A stretch of DNA of 64,000 bases from Pyrocephalus nanus (taxonomy: Eukaryota > Chordata > Aves > Passeriformes > Tyrannidae). Below are positions 1 through 12,800 of this stretch, one piece after another (the stretch's first letter is position 1; every line of letters starts with the position of its first letter). Below the pieces are notes generated by a model that was given only the letters and a program-made list of their open reading frames with translations, did no database searches and had not been told where the DNA came from. Position numbers and translations under genes: made by a program. The stretch covers positions 7,876,001-7,940,000 of the forward strand of contig CM076264.1 in the NCBI GenBank assembly GCA_038380795.1, in the 5' to 3' direction.

Positions 1-2372
1 GGGCCAGGGGTTTGTTTTCCTTCAAAATCTGCAAAGTTAAGGTTGTGTGAAAGATCATATTGGCCATTGGCCCATCTGGTAATAAGAGTTGAACAAATAG
101 GAATGAACCAGTGGCCTCTGTCATCCATTTTTATATGTATGCTGTATTTGGAATAGTGCAATGCTTATAATTTTCAGAACTTCAGTGCAGTATACTATCT
201 GTTTGTATCCACAAAGGGCATTTAAAATTCATATTTCAGAGTCACCTCTAAAATTTCAATCTGCAAGGTCCAACTTAGGATCACTAAGTGAAAAGTAGAG
301 AGCATTGTTCTTTAATGTGGATTTTCAATTATGATGGATAGTTTAGTTCAGAAGGATCACATACATATATATATATAACTAGCTTTATGAGGGCATTGAG
401 ATAGAAGTGTTATACTGCTGAACATTTCTTTTTGTTATAAATCAAGAACATGATTCTTGGCATCTGAAGGAGTTCTCTTCTAAGTGTCTTCCTTCATTTA
501 CTATGATATGTCCTTCCTTCTTGGAAAACTGCAAATTGCCTTTACGTGCCCCCAGCCCTGTGTTAAATGTTTTTTTAATTAGAACCAGAGAATTCTATAC
601 TTTGACCCACATGAAAAAGGTGGAGGAGGAATAGCCAGCATTCATACCACAGGCAGTGTAAATAGATGTGGGTGTCCAGGGATTTTGAAACTAGGCTTCT
701 AATTTGAATTTCTTTTCTGTCAAAATACTAAACCCAAGGGCTTGGTTCTGTACCCGTTCAGCTAAACTCTTAGGGAATGTTGTGACTGATTCAAGCTGGA
801 GCAATTCCTAACCTTTGCCTCTCTGAACATTTTGTTCCCATCCTAAACAAGCATTTACATTCTAGCTGTGTGTTCCAGCAGTGTATATTAAAATTCACAT
901 GTATATAATCTTTTTGTCCTTTTACAAGTTCTCATCTTCAAGGGGGAAAAAGTTTGCTGTGCAGGCTTACATTTTGTATCTCCTACATTCATTACTTTGT
1001 TTATTTAAAATCCTGATTTATAGTGGCTATAACATCTCTTTTATAATAAGCTGTTATATAATACTGTTCAGTGCACTGCAGTAGACAAGCAGTATTCAAA
1101 AGGGAACAAAAAATAATATTTGGATAGAGACATTTTGCAGTATAGCAGTTGATGTGAGAAGAAAATAGTAAAATGGAGGGTAATTTTCCAGGGGAAATAA
1201 AGATCCATGAAGGGAAGAAAAGGGTCTATATTTGAATATATATATTTAAAACAATATTATTGTAATCTCTCCCTCCCCATTGACTAAAGAATATAATTTA
1301 ATATTTATCCTTAAGTTTTTCTTTCTCCTGATGTCTTTCAGGAAAGGTTGAATGGAATATGGTCACTGATACACTGTTAGCAAATGTAACTGTAATCATT
1401 TCCTATCAAATGTAGGGCTATCTGTTGTTCACATGTAACTTTGCTAGGAAGTCTGTAAATTGAAATAACCATTTTGTGTTTATTTTCCCTTAAATCTTTG
1501 GAATGGCAAAAAGTTAGATTCATAAAATGTGTCTTTCCTTGCATAAGAAATATTTTTCTTCAGACATTTCAGTACATAAGATACACAGACATGGTTTTAT
1601 AGACACTGTTAGTTGCTAATTTCTTTCTGCATCTAAATATTTCTTTTTCACTCTTTGATAGCTTCTACCACTACAGAATTTATATTTAGACTATTTTTCT
1701 CCTTGCCTGATGATCTTCATCTGATTCCTTAATCATATCTGCAGTTCACATTTGCATTCTTCAACAGTTCACTGATCAGTAATTTGTTTTCAGACTTCTG
1801 CACGCCAATTATCAATGCAAGGTTCCAATCGAAACTGGACCTGGCGTTGTATATTGCTTAATTTCAAATTAAAAAGTCATTATAAAGTGAGATTAATCTG
1901 AGATTAAAAGCTTTTTTTTCCATTTTTTCATGTTTTATTTCTGTCTAAATGATTGCCTCTAGTACTCAAGCACTTGTTGATTGCTCATAACAATGCTAAC
2001 TTGCTGAAGAGATTGTTTTTCATAGTGTGAGGCACTACATAAATATTACTAATATAAGTCAAATTATAGTTCAAAACAGTGATAGAATTCTTAGTACTAA
2101 TCCTCACATTGGAGATCGAGCTAATCCAGTTCTTCACAATGTAGGCTGGTGAATGAGCAACATTACATGAATCTTATTACAACTGTTCAAAGTTTTTTCC
2201 TATTTCTGTTACAAGTAGTGTCATTTTTTTGTAATTCTAATGCAATGCTTGTAAATGCAATGCTTATAACAGATTTAGTTCAGTTTTGACATGCACCTAA
2301 GACAGTTCTCCTTATAAATACAAGAAAAGGATGTTCCTTTAGTGTTCTGCTTTCCTGTAAGATGTTGAACAT
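1..2372 (+). other. PCDH10: PCDH10 intronic sequence (upstream part), no exon seen
   Basis: AT-rich sequence with stop codons in all frames. The next recognised exon downstream begins with a normal splice acceptor, so this stretch is inferred to be intron. I looked for the preceding cytoplasmic-tail exons of PCDH10 and did not find them, so they probably lie to the left of the window. The only other structure is short AT-repeat sequence near 365-380. Open frames here are short and have no recognisable product. Confidence 0.75.
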
Positions 2373-2926
2373 TGTATTGGTTTAACTCAAACAGCAGCTA
2401 AGCACCTCAGAGCTGCTTGCTCAGTCCCCTCACCCCACTGGGGTGGGAAGGAGAATCAGAAAAAAATAAAACTTGCAGCCTGAGACAAGAACAGTTCAAT
2501 AGTTTAAATAAAGTAAATGTGATAACAATAGTAACAAAAAAGAGAAAGAGGGAGGAATGAAACCGAAGACAGAGGAGTGATGCACCCTGCAATCACTCGC
2601 CACCCGCTGACCGATGCTCAGCCCCGAGCAGTGATCAGCTCCTTCCTGACAACTCCCCCCAGTTTATATACTGGGCATGATGCTCTGTGGTATGGAACAG
2701 CCCTTTGGCCAGCTTGGGTCAGTCTTCCTGGCCATGCTCCCTCCCAGCTTCTTGTGCATTTTCTGCCTGGCATGGCAGGGAAGTGTCCCTGAGTTAGGGT
2801 AAGCACTACTGAGCAACACCTGAAACATCAATGTGTTATCAGCATCACTCACATATTAAATCCAAAACACAACACTGTAACAGCTTTTAAGAAGAAAATA
2901 ACTCTGTCCCAGCCGAAAGCAGGACA
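2373..2926 (-). mobile_element. Solo LTR of an avian endogenous retrovirus
   Basis: On the reverse strand the block begins TGTCCTGCTTTCGGCTGGGA and ends near GGTTTAACC-like sequence followed by ACA, the usual TG...CA limits. A reverse-strand TATATAAA lies at 2663-2670, with the GGGGGGAGTTG-type motif next to it that is typical of a very common bird LTR family (ERVL-like from memory; family name not verified). No gag/pol sequence adjoins it, so it is a solo LTR. A target-site duplication is not clear (AACAT left, AACCA right), which fits an old insertion or slightly misplaced ends. Confidence 0.8.
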
Positions 2927-3961
2927 AACCAACTTGCGATTTATTTATTTTACTTTGTGCCTGTGATTTCATACACCATTCCTCTCAAAACGAGTATAAT
3001 CCATCAGCTTAGTAACTGTTAGCCAGGAAATGTTCCTTTGGAAGGCCGATCTGAAAGGAGTCAACAGCAGCATAGCTTTTCATTTGAAATCTTGGTAGCA
3101 TTAAAGGATTTGTAAGCAAACAGTTCCGTGTTGGCACAGGCAAGTGTTTGTTTATAGAGGGGAAGTACTAACAATCTTTTCGATAGTATCCACAGCCACC
3201 TCATATAGGACTGCGGGTACCTTTGTACTGCTAATTGCAGTATTTTATTATAGGATCCTCTCACATTTCTTGGATGACTTGATGGTAGTAAGGACTGCTG
3301 CAGTAGCAATGAAAACTATCTCTGAAGAGTGATGTAACAATTGATTAAAGAAGCTATCCTGATCACTTGAAAGCTGGATTCTTGCTTTGTAACATCTATT
3401 TTTAATAACAGTGGGCTCTATCTGTATGCCAGCATGTGCACAGATATTTCCTTTATAGGACTCATTAACGGTTCATTTTCATAAATGAAATTTGAGATTC
3501 CTCAATCCGGACACTTAATTTCTTTGGTCCAAGATAGATTTGCAGAGTTATTGTTAGAGAAGCAATTCCTTTGTGCTCTTAAACAAGTATTTTCAGCCGT
3601 TGAACCACAGGCACCCACCTACAGGTGGAATTGAATCTTGTGTGAGTGGGTTCTAAACAGTGAGATCTGCAAGGGATTTTGTGAGATAGAACCACCAATG
3701 CTCTTCTGCTTGTGGTATTTTTGTGCGTGTGTGACATTCTGGCATCTAGTTACACTAGTTAAAGGATGCCTTTGACTTCTGAAGACCAAACAATCAGATA
3801 TTTTTTGTAGTTGTCGTTGAGGAGATGAAACCAGGGGAAGAAATTCTTACACCATTTCCTTTTCTGCTTCTCTTTCCTTGGCATAATCTTTCATATCTAT
3901 CAGCAGCTGTTCATGATGCTGAAGCTTATATCTGTAGTTTCTTTTTCTTTCATGCTTGCAG
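2927..3961 (+). other. PCDH10: PCDH10 intron, part just upstream of the penultimate exon
   Basis: Non-coding sequence between the LTR and the exon. The last 60 bases hold a pyrimidine-rich tract (TTTCTTTTTCTTTCATGCTTGCAG) ending in the acceptor AG at 3960-3961. Parts of 3000-3350 look less degraded than the surroundings, with several CpGs kept and no recognisable repeat, and might be conserved non-coding DNA. No exon is recognised. Confidence 0.75.
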
Positions 3962-4267
3962 GCATGGATCTCTTCTCCAATTGCACGGAGGAATGTAAAG
4001 CACTGGGCCACTCAGATCGGTGCTGGATGCCTTCCTTTGTCCCATCCGATGGACGCCAAGCTGCAGATTACCGCAGCAATCTGCACGTACCTGGCATGGA
4101 CTCCGTTCCAGACACTGAAGTGTTTGAAACACCAGAAGCCCAGCCGGGGGCAGAAAGGTCCTTCTCCACCTTCGGCAAAGAGAAAGCCCTTCACAACAGT
4201 CTGGAGAGGAAGGAGTTGGATGGACTGCTGTCTAATACACGAGCGCCTTACAAACCACCATATTTGA
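3962..4267 (+). CDS. PCDH10: PCDH10 penultimate coding exon (cytoplasmic tail)
   Basis: Encodes the distal cytoplasmic tail of protocadherin-10, a delta-2 non-clustered protocadherin that mediates homophilic adhesion at neuronal contacts. The exon follows a pyrimidine tract plus AG at 3960-3961 and ends before the donor GTAAGT at 4268. It is 306 nt, phase 1 at both ends, and supplies the last two bases of a Gly codon, 101 full codons, and the first base of a Thr codon. Two features are visible. Positions 3982-4032 encode CTEECKALGHSDRCWMP, the conserved motif shared by delta-protocadherin tails. Positions 4162-4179 encode FSTFGK, which fits the WAVE-complex receptor (WIRS) consensus hydrophobic-x-S/T-F-x-x, in line with the known recruitment of Nap1/WAVE by PCDH10. 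The frame ends in a PYKPPYL segment and continues in the exon at 21641. There are no frameshifts or stops, and it closely resembles the mammalian protein as I know it. Confidence 0.96.
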   Translation, partial: AWISSPIARRNVKHWATQIGAGCLPLSHPMDAKLQITAAICTYLAWTPFQTLKCLKHQKPSRGQKGPSPPSAKRKPFTTVWRGRSWMDCCLIHERLTNHHI

Positions 4268-4312
4268 GTAAGTACCATTCAAAAAGCTGTATGAAAGTGT
4301 TCCCTTTGAGGG

Positions 4313-4318
4313 AATAAA
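4313..4318 (+). promoter_or_regulatory. PCDH10: Possible intronic poly(A) signal AATAAA after exon read-through
   Basis: If the donor at 4268 is not used, the frame stays open for 16 more codons and stops at TAA 4315-4317. That stop overlaps AATAAA at 4313-4318, and T-rich sequence follows (GTAGCTCTTTCTGC). This is the layout of a composite terminal exon, but AATAAA is common by chance in AT-rich DNA. Confidence 0.25.
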
Positions 4319-6559
4319 GAGTAGCTCTTTCTGCTATTCATGGTAGGAATAATACAGGCCCAATTTTAGGAGCAGTGGGGAAAAATGGCTTCTCTTGGAT
4401 TCAGGCACTGCTGAAGAAGGCATTGTTCAGTGCTTTTGAAAAAAAGATAAAACCTTGATTGTTTTTAGTATGGCATGATTTTCAACAGCAAATGTACGAG
4501 CTGATATTAGTGAGAGAGTTGCTCAATTTTGTTTTCTAATGCTGGATTATTTTCAAAGTTTTCTTGGATAGATGGTTTAAATATTGGCATTGCCAGGCTA
4601 ATGTTTTCTTAAGACTAGAATTAAATCGAGATAACTTTCCTGGGAGCTTCTTTTTATGATTGAGAAATATCTTGTGAATAAACAGTATGTGTATTATTTT
4701 GAAGTAGCTATTGACATAGTTTAAGGGTTTAGAAGGAAGAAGATAAAAACTTTTGCACTAAGTCTGATCATCTTTCTGTCTGCGTAGTGTTGACTCTTGT
4801 CAGTGCTCCTCTGTGCCTTCTGTCTCCTTCCAAAATTTTGCCTCTTTCTTTAGTCGCCTTTCAACTATGGTTAGGTGATATGAAAGAGTGTGACAGATCT
4901 CAAAAAGACCTTCGTAATTCCTTTTGGAGTCTGAGCCAGCTGTAGAGCCCTTGAGTAACACTTTGATCTAATATGTCTTTTCATTCTATTTAGCTGCCTT
5001 CTCTATTTTATTAGAGACTGTAATCTCCTTGACTTCAAGAGTTTATGATGTTTATCTCATCCAAATAAGCCAAAGACATTAACATTACCTTACCAACCCT
5101 TTTTAAAATAGCAAAGGTCTTTCAGGACAGCAGATTTGGAATTAAAAAAAGAATCTCTCTGAATGATAATAATTTATTTATTTTTCTAAAACATTCAGTT
5201 TTTCAGAGTGGTGCTGCGCTGGCAGTCCTGATGTGTGAAGATCTTTGCTACAGATCATTCTCAGCATAGACAGCTCAGTTCTCCCTTCTTAATTAGCTGT
5301 CCTGGTATTTCAGTCCTGCAGGAGAGGTCTTTTTACCTCTTCAGTCTTTAGATTTGCTTTACTGAAAACTTCCAAATTCAACTACCAGTTCTGATATGTG
5401 AAAGCATTCCTGCAAAACCCACCCTGAGACAATGAGCTTGTGTTGTGTAGGTAGAACATCAGGTGTCAGTCATCTGGTCATATCCTAAAGTCCAATGTGA
5501 GATTGCAGTATGACCTAACAACTCATGAGCCTGTCTTTCCCAAACTGGTCTTTCATCATTTACTTCTACAAAACATTCTTTGGCACTAAGCCATAATTTA
5601 GCAGTAGTGATACTGTTACCTCAGTTAAAAGTTTAATTTTAATCTAACAAGTTGGTACATCCTTAAATGGTCTAATAACAACCCAGTTCTAGTGCAGTAT
5701 GGACATTGACGTGATTGTTGTTTTCTGGTGGCACCACAATAGTAGTTCTGTTCTGGTTTGTTGTAGGCTTCGGAGTTTTATTTCAAATAACAATGACATA
5801 TTTATTTAGTTGATAGTTTAGGGATTTTAAATTTTGTTACACTAACATAAGTAGTTTTGTTGAACAATGCCTTCACGTATAGACATCAGTCTACATTTTA
5901 CACTTTTCTGGTACAGGGGCATAAAAAAATGAAAGCAAAATGTCAGGAGTAACCATATATAACTGTTATTACATAATCCACACTTGAGAATCCAGATTTA
6001 GTTTTACTTTTTTTCCCCTGATCCTCAAAACTTTTACAAAACAAGAGTAATGCTTTGTTTTATTTTCCCTTATTTAATATTTTCTTTAATTTAGATTATA
6101 TCTGTATAGCAAAGAACAGGAACAACAAAAAGTGAGTGCAGTAGTTGTAGCAATGAGTAAATAATTTATAATTAATAATTTATTCAGTGAATAAAGCAAG
6201 AGAAATGCATAAGAGGAAGTTGATTCAGGAAGGAACTTTAGTTGAGCCACTGGGTAATTGCAATTAAAAATTGCAATTAAAAATAAAAATTATTTCAACT
6301 TCTTAACACAGAAGACTGTATCAAAGTCAGTTTGTCAGTAGAATGATTTTTTATGAGAAGTGATTAAAATATACGAAACAGAACCTTCATTCAGCAAAAA
6401 TACTGTATAAAAAGTTACAGCATGTATGAAAATGGCCACATGAAAAATGAGTAGTGAAGAAGAAAAGTATATTGCAGAATGCAAAAAAACTATTTGAACT
6501 AAAAAGTTCTCTTGAAAATAGATAGATTCTAAAACAAAATGATCAAAAAAGAGCATAAA

Positions 6560-7430
6560 ATCTAGCAAGTAAATTTTAGGGTAGTAATTAGTGGACCTAA
6601 GAGGGACTTCTTAGAGGAAATAGCCAAAGGCATGTTAGACATACAGACAACTTTAAAGATGTCAGGTGTAGGAAGCAAGGAGAGAACTGGTGGGTCTCTT
6701 GAGCTGCAGTTAGTGAGGACAAGGCAGAGACAAATGGCAGAGATTCCAAACTGTTTCTTCTCATTTGTATTTACTGAGGAGGGACAGTGAAAGACAGGTG
6801 TATTTAGGAAGGCATCCATCCCAGGTAACCGTTTCAAATAAATGTGCCAGACTGAGTCATGGAAGAGGATGTTGTTGAAAAACTGGCTAAAACAAATAGG
6901 AAGAAGTCAGTGGATTATGTGTTTCTTTAACAAAAGCTAGTAACCAAAGAATGTCAGAAGTTGTGTTTATCATTAAAAAATGTACTAGGGAACCTTGTAA
7001 ATTAGAGACCCATGAGAAGCCTCAGCATAGTACATAAATTTGTAACTTTAGGGGTTTTAGGAACAAAGTAGCTGGCATCTGTCCAGGAAAGTCATACAGG
7101 AAAGATTGTCAATCTGTTAGAATTTTTATAAGAGTGAGAATTAATCAATAAAGTATATTTGAACTGTCAAAAAAAGCCCTTGCACAGCTTCTGTGTAGTA
7201 GAAGAAGCTCCTAAAGTAATCATGTTGTCACAGAGCAAAGCATTACCAGACTCTCTGTGCCTGAGAGGAAAAAATCATAAGGATAAATGGAACATTTCAG
7301 CAGAAGCAGAGTTCCCCAAGTGTTTATGCAGAGATCCATGGAGTTTAAAAAATTAATTATCTAGAAACAGCAATGAGAAAAAGGGGGTGGTGTTTGCAGA
7401 TGACATGAAGTGGTTTAGGTCCATTGAGTC
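6560..7430 (+). repeat. Possible heavily decayed CR1/LINE ORF2 fragment
   Basis: Several short stretches resemble CR1-type ORF2 coding sequence on the + strand. One, near 6735-6790, resembles the 'nucleotides encoding F-x-S-V-F-T' block ahead of reverse transcriptase. Another, near 6870-6920, resembles the block of Lys/Asn/Lys-rich codons before a proline. A third, near 7390-7415, reads GTGTTTGCAGATGACATGAA, like the V-F-A-D-D catalytic box. The frame is broken many times. Family and limits are uncertain, and this is recognition by eye only. Confidence 0.35.
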
Positions 7431-9680
7431 TCTAATAGACTATATATACCCATGTTGTGCAGTGAGGCGTGGTCCAGAAAACCCTGTCTGCTTCCAAGCT
7501 AGCTCACTCTGGAATGGGAAGCTGCAGAGCCATATCAGGACAGTGGAATAGCTGAGCCAACTCACTCACTGGAGCTGTGCTGGTAGTGAATAGCTGCAAA
7601 CATTAACTGGGTAGCTCTACGTGGACCTTTCATGGTGCCATATCACTGTGTCTGCTTGGTGATTCCTGCACTATGTTCAAACGTTCAGTGCAGAAACTTA
7701 GATAAATAAACATGATTTATATAATCATGAGAAAGTTGAACTCATCTTGAGGAAAAAGACCATGGAATAATTCCCTTAGAAATGTCCCCCAATTTACAAA
7801 GCCAGCAAGAAGGAAAAAAAAAAAGAAAAAAGCCAGGCTGTAAAAAGGGGTTGAATTGAAAATACACTAAAAAAAATATTCCAAAACCCTTACACAGAAC
7901 ATGTCACTCTGTTGCTCTAGACAGTCTGTTCATTCCATAGAAACACAGGGTATAACGGCAACAATACTGAAAATATTTCTGTGCAAAGTCATACTAAAAG
8001 CTCAGTGCTAATTAATTTAGACAAGCTGTGATAGGGACAGGAGGTAAAGGAGGCTGCATGAAAACAGAAGGTGAGCTGGGCGCTTTCTTTTGCTGTTCTC
8101 AATAACGAGAGAGCAGCAAGGCAGCAAAACAGCTGAAGGACAAGTAGGTCATGGTCTGATCAGATCATACACATTTGATACAATGATACCCTTTTGACAC
8201 AAATAATACAGGAACCTGTCAGACTTTGTGGCATGATTGAAACTAAAGGCTTAATGGTGAGCATTTGGGTGTTTGGTTCTTTGTTGGTGGAGGTTTAAGT
8301 TAATGCTTGGTTAAGTGACAACAGCAGCAGGTATATTACAAATTATAATGTAGAAAATACATAAACCCTCATACCTGAAAGGGTTTCCTTATGTTCCATC
8401 AGCAAATTTTCACCATGCTGGTCTAATCCATTGGACTCACTCATATAAATATACAATTTCTGTATATTATACTGAGCAGAGTACACTGAAAGTAGATCTC
8501 CTTGTACTCTAATATGAACAATATATATTTTTGTGTGTGTTTTAAGTAATTACAATGAGCACAAGTTATAAATTGTGATGGGATCGGTAAATTGTAGGGG
8601 TTTTAAAACAGTTTACTCATAGAGTGACTCCAGGATGTTTCTAATTTGCATACTCTTCTTACTGTGTAACTAACTCTTACAACTTCTTATCCATGTGGTT
8701 TGAACACTGCCTTTCTGCAGACAGTTAAGAAATTTTCATAATGACTTGAATGTTCATAAAACATGAAAGAGATTCGGACTTTGATTGGAGAAATAACATA
8801 AGTGAAATAACACTGGTGAGAAAAATAAAATGTAGCTTTTAAACAATTCCTGTATATTTAAAATAGATTCTAACAATTTCTATCTAAATTTTCATTCCGT
8901 GATGCTTATATTGTCCATCATTTTTATAATTAATATTTCTATAGTCATCAAAACCCCTAATCCAAGATTCAAACTGTTGTACCACATTCTGTAGGATATC
9001 TAGCAGAGGCTGTCTTCACAATGAATACCTGATCAGTCTGATTCTGCTCTATTTCTAATACTTTAAACTATTTCCTGAGACAGTAACAGTGGAAACAGCA
9101 ACATTACATCCACCTCAGGAGTATTTTGGTCTATAATTGCTAAGAAATAGCTTTTCTTTTGTGTTAATATAATTGTGGTTTATTCTAGATGGACAATTCT
9201 TTTATAAAACTTTACAGCTTTCCTGAAGTTACCTACTAACACTAGTGACTGAATAATTTTTCTTCCTGTTAAAAAGTTAGGATTTTTTAAAATATACTAA
9301 AACGAGTCAAAAATTGCCATAATACATGAACTTCCCAAGCAGAAATGCTCATTTTGCTCTAAACCCAAATTACTTTGGCAATACATAATGTACTTTGAAA
9401 ACAGGTTAAAATAAACTACATAAAGGCACAATTTACTGCAAGGAGGAAGAGTGTTTATCCAAGGAGACATTCTGGAATAATAATTGTGTTATAAAGTAGC
9501 CCCCTAATTAGCTCTGCAACACTTTCTACATACACCCAAGAGTCTTCATTCTCACTGATGGAACTGTATTATTATCATGGTAATTATTACCAACACCATC
9601 AATGTACTTTATGTATGAACCAAGATTTTATCATGTTAGGTAGGACACAGAGAATTAAAAAGCTGCTCTCTTCCCCAAAG

Positions 9681-9843
9681 AGCTGGTGCCCGAGCTAAGT
9701 GGATTGGAAGGGGGCAAAAAAATCCCTTTGATTGGACATTTTGATTTGTGTGGCCTGGTTGCTGAACATCAGCACTCCCTTTGATAGGTGCAGAGTCAAA
9801 TGATTTGGATGAGACTAGTTAGTGTCATCCAAAGAAATCAGAG
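9681..9843 (+). other. Exon-like block in the last PCDH10 intron
   Basis: Preceded by a good acceptor (CTGCTCTCTTCCCCAAAG) and followed by a good donor (AATCAGAG then GTGAGC). Joined in phase 1 to the exon at 3962-4267, it would stay open for 34 codons (starting K-L-V-P-E-L) and stop at TGA 9782-9784, before the donor. It would therefore encode an alternative C terminus or trigger decay. Two CCTTTGAT words (about 9724 and 9778) resemble TCF/LEF sites, so a conserved regulatory element is an equally good reading. There is no expression evidence. Confidence 0.2.
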
Positions 9844-12800
9844 GTGAGCTTGGCATCATTCCATGCCTCTCCTTCTTACCCGGGATTGCCACTGACTCCG
9901 CAGTGGAGGTGCCATGGAGGTCTGAACACAGCTGGGTCTGAGCACAAGTCCCTGTGTTTCTGTGAAAGGACAGATGTAACCCGATGTTTTTATTCTAGAA
10001 AATACTTGCCACCTGCTCAACCTGACCTAAGCAAGTCAAGCTGGTTTACAAATGAAATGAAAAAGCTTTAGGAAGTCTTTACACTGTTGAATGTTTAGGA
10101 GTCGGACCATCATTTTATTTCAGATAATCTGCTGCAGAGGTAGCACAGAGCACAGTTTAACTTAGATCATTATACATCTCCCTGAATTAGATTAGAATAA
10201 ATGACCTAGAGGAGAAAAATGTTCGTGTCTTTATACCAGGACAAGAAGTGCCTTACAATCCTTTGATTATTTTTCAAAGGAATAAAAAAAGTGCATGTAA
10301 ATATTTATTGTGTATTTTGATCTAGTTAGGATCATAAAGGCCTATTTCTGAATGCCAGGATATGTAACACAAGATTTTCTGCTGATGTTTGACATGAATA
10401 TATGAAAAAATATTTTAAGCAAGAAGTCTTTACTGTCTTGAAACAACTTAAAAACAGAAAAGAGAAGGAAATAACAATTTTTTGCATTCAATATGATGGA
10501 AGAAGAATTTTCTTTGGTTTTTTTGTTTAGTTACATGCCATCTCTGGAAATTGTTTGGGTGGTGTTTTGTGTTGTGTTCTATCACACCTGTGGGGGACAT
10601 TATAGTATTCCACTTGCATAAACATCAATAACAGCTATTTTGAATGGGACACTTGATTAATTTTTAAAAATGAGACCTGTCTACATTTTTGCTTTTAAAA
10701 TTAGCCTACTTGATTTCTAATACAAATCAGGTATAGATTTGTGAGCTGTCTGATCCCTTCATTAATCATTTTTTAATTCAATTTGTTATTTTCACACAGA
10801 CTTGAAGTAAAAAGGCACAGAAGTAAAGGCAAAGACATTAGCACCAATAAATTGCATATACATATTACAGTTCTTGGGCTAAGAAGAAAAAAACATTGCA
10901 ATTCTGAATTAAAGAAAAAAAAGAAGTTGTAGTAAAACAAAATTTTTATTGCCATGAATGAAGAAATGGTGCTTGCACAAAGAGCTGTTCTTTTGTGAAT
11001 AGTTTTGTGCTCAGAAAGAACGTTAAAATTGTGTGGATATCTTGCATATCCTGCCACAGACAGTGAAGCTCCCCACTTATATTCAGGAATTTATCTCTGG
11101 GACAAGGTACAGCTCTCATTTCTGCAGAGATGGGAATGACTTTGCACGTACAAAATTGCTAAGCAGAAGTGGAGGCTGAGTTGAAAAGCCACCTTCTAAT
11201 AATGCTAAGAAACATAATTGAAAACTTCTCCTTTTCTAAGAAGTCTGATAGAGCATTCCCATTTTTGCTTCGTTTGAAACAGTGAGATTTACTCACTTAT
11301 ACCTCAATATGGCTACTTCAGGTACATCATGAGTGTTAGGTAAATATTAGGTAAATAAAGCTTACCAAAAAAAAACCAAACAAAAAACACAAAACAGTTA
11401 TGCTAATTAAAATACAATGGGGGACAGCAAGACTGTGATGTATTTTTCCTCGTGATTGTAGGTACTCTTATGATTTTTAATAAACCACTTCTTCTGATTC
11501 ACTGTTCAGTGTTTATTGCATAACCTCTGAAAGGTATTTTTATCTCACATTCACGACTGGTTTGCATTCTTCATCCAAATGTATTCCTCTTGCAGCTCTT
11601 GCTCAAGGGGAGAACACACACAGAGCGTTACTGCAGCAATAGAAAGCAAATGGATAGTTCAGAAAGCCAAATTAGAAAGGAATATATAAATATGCAAAGA
11701 TAACATGGCTGTAGCCCAACAAAACCTATAAATTGCATTATTTTAATCAATTTTTATGGGAATAATGGATATAAGAAAAAGAAATAAGCATTCTTCTTTT
11801 AATTTTAAAGCACAGGTGTCAGGTCTTATATTTAAATACTATTTGCTTCAATTTCTGTGTGACTGTGGCCTTGAACAGAATTAACAGTACCCAGTTCTGT
11901 ACAAAATCCTGATTAAAAATTGTGCCCACTTTCAGATTTACATAACATCTTTTATCTCTGATGTCTTTAGAGCTCTTTACAACTACAGTGCAGGAAAATA
12001 ATTGAAAAAGTTTTTTAAAAAAGAGTAACTTTTATTTGAAAGAAATTTATATTTTAGTTTGTTTTAAAAATATACAATTCGAATTATTTCTTTTCTTCTA
12101 ATAGCTGTAAAAGTCTGAATTTGCCAGTTCTGACTGGAACACATAGAAATCTTGTATATCTTAACTATCTCAGACTAGTGCTATATTTATTCATTTATGT
12201 CAATTTTGAGAGTGCTTATGTCTGCTGTGAACATACCATCTGTGGAGATGTTTTTTTTTTTAAATGATGAACTACCATTTTCTGGATTCCTACCAGTGGA
12301 ATAGGAAGAAGCAGAAAGATTGCTTGAAACTTTAAAGTAATTTTTAAGATTACTGTGTAACACTGATTTAAAATTCCAAAATGCCTCTTGTCCTATAAAT
12401 CTAAATCCTGTGACAAAAGTAATTTAGCCACTTAGGGACACGAGATTCTTTGGAAAGCAATGAGATGTTTTCAGTTAAAATTTTCAAAGGCACTAAGGTT
12501 ATTTATTTTTGATAGGCAAATTCTATTAATTATAAATAAGTGCTGTTCTTCAATATACAAACCTCCTTATTGTGACAGTCAGGAGCTGGAGAACTGAACT
12601 TGTGCTTAATCTTGGGTCTGTGCACAGCAAAGTCTTTTCCTCTCTGCTTGCCTCCATCCAAGGAACTTCTTGGCTTGCAGAGCAGAGGAAATAATACTTG
12701 TTTTGGCTCTTTTTGCTGTACACAATAGCTAATTTTCCACAGTCATTTCTGCTGCTTTAAGTTTTGAGGGCTTTCTTTTTTTTTATTTTTTCGCCTTGGC

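Noticed and set aside
3913..4317. 134-codon frame covering the PCDH10 exon from an upstream Met
   Set aside because: The first 17 codons are intron before the acceptor AG and the last 17 follow the donor GT; only 3962-4267 is the constitutive exon.
11596..11643. Acceptor-like TTCCTCTTGCAG followed by a short phase-1 frame
   Set aside because: Frame closes after 15 codons and there is no convincing donor; acceptor-like strings are common.
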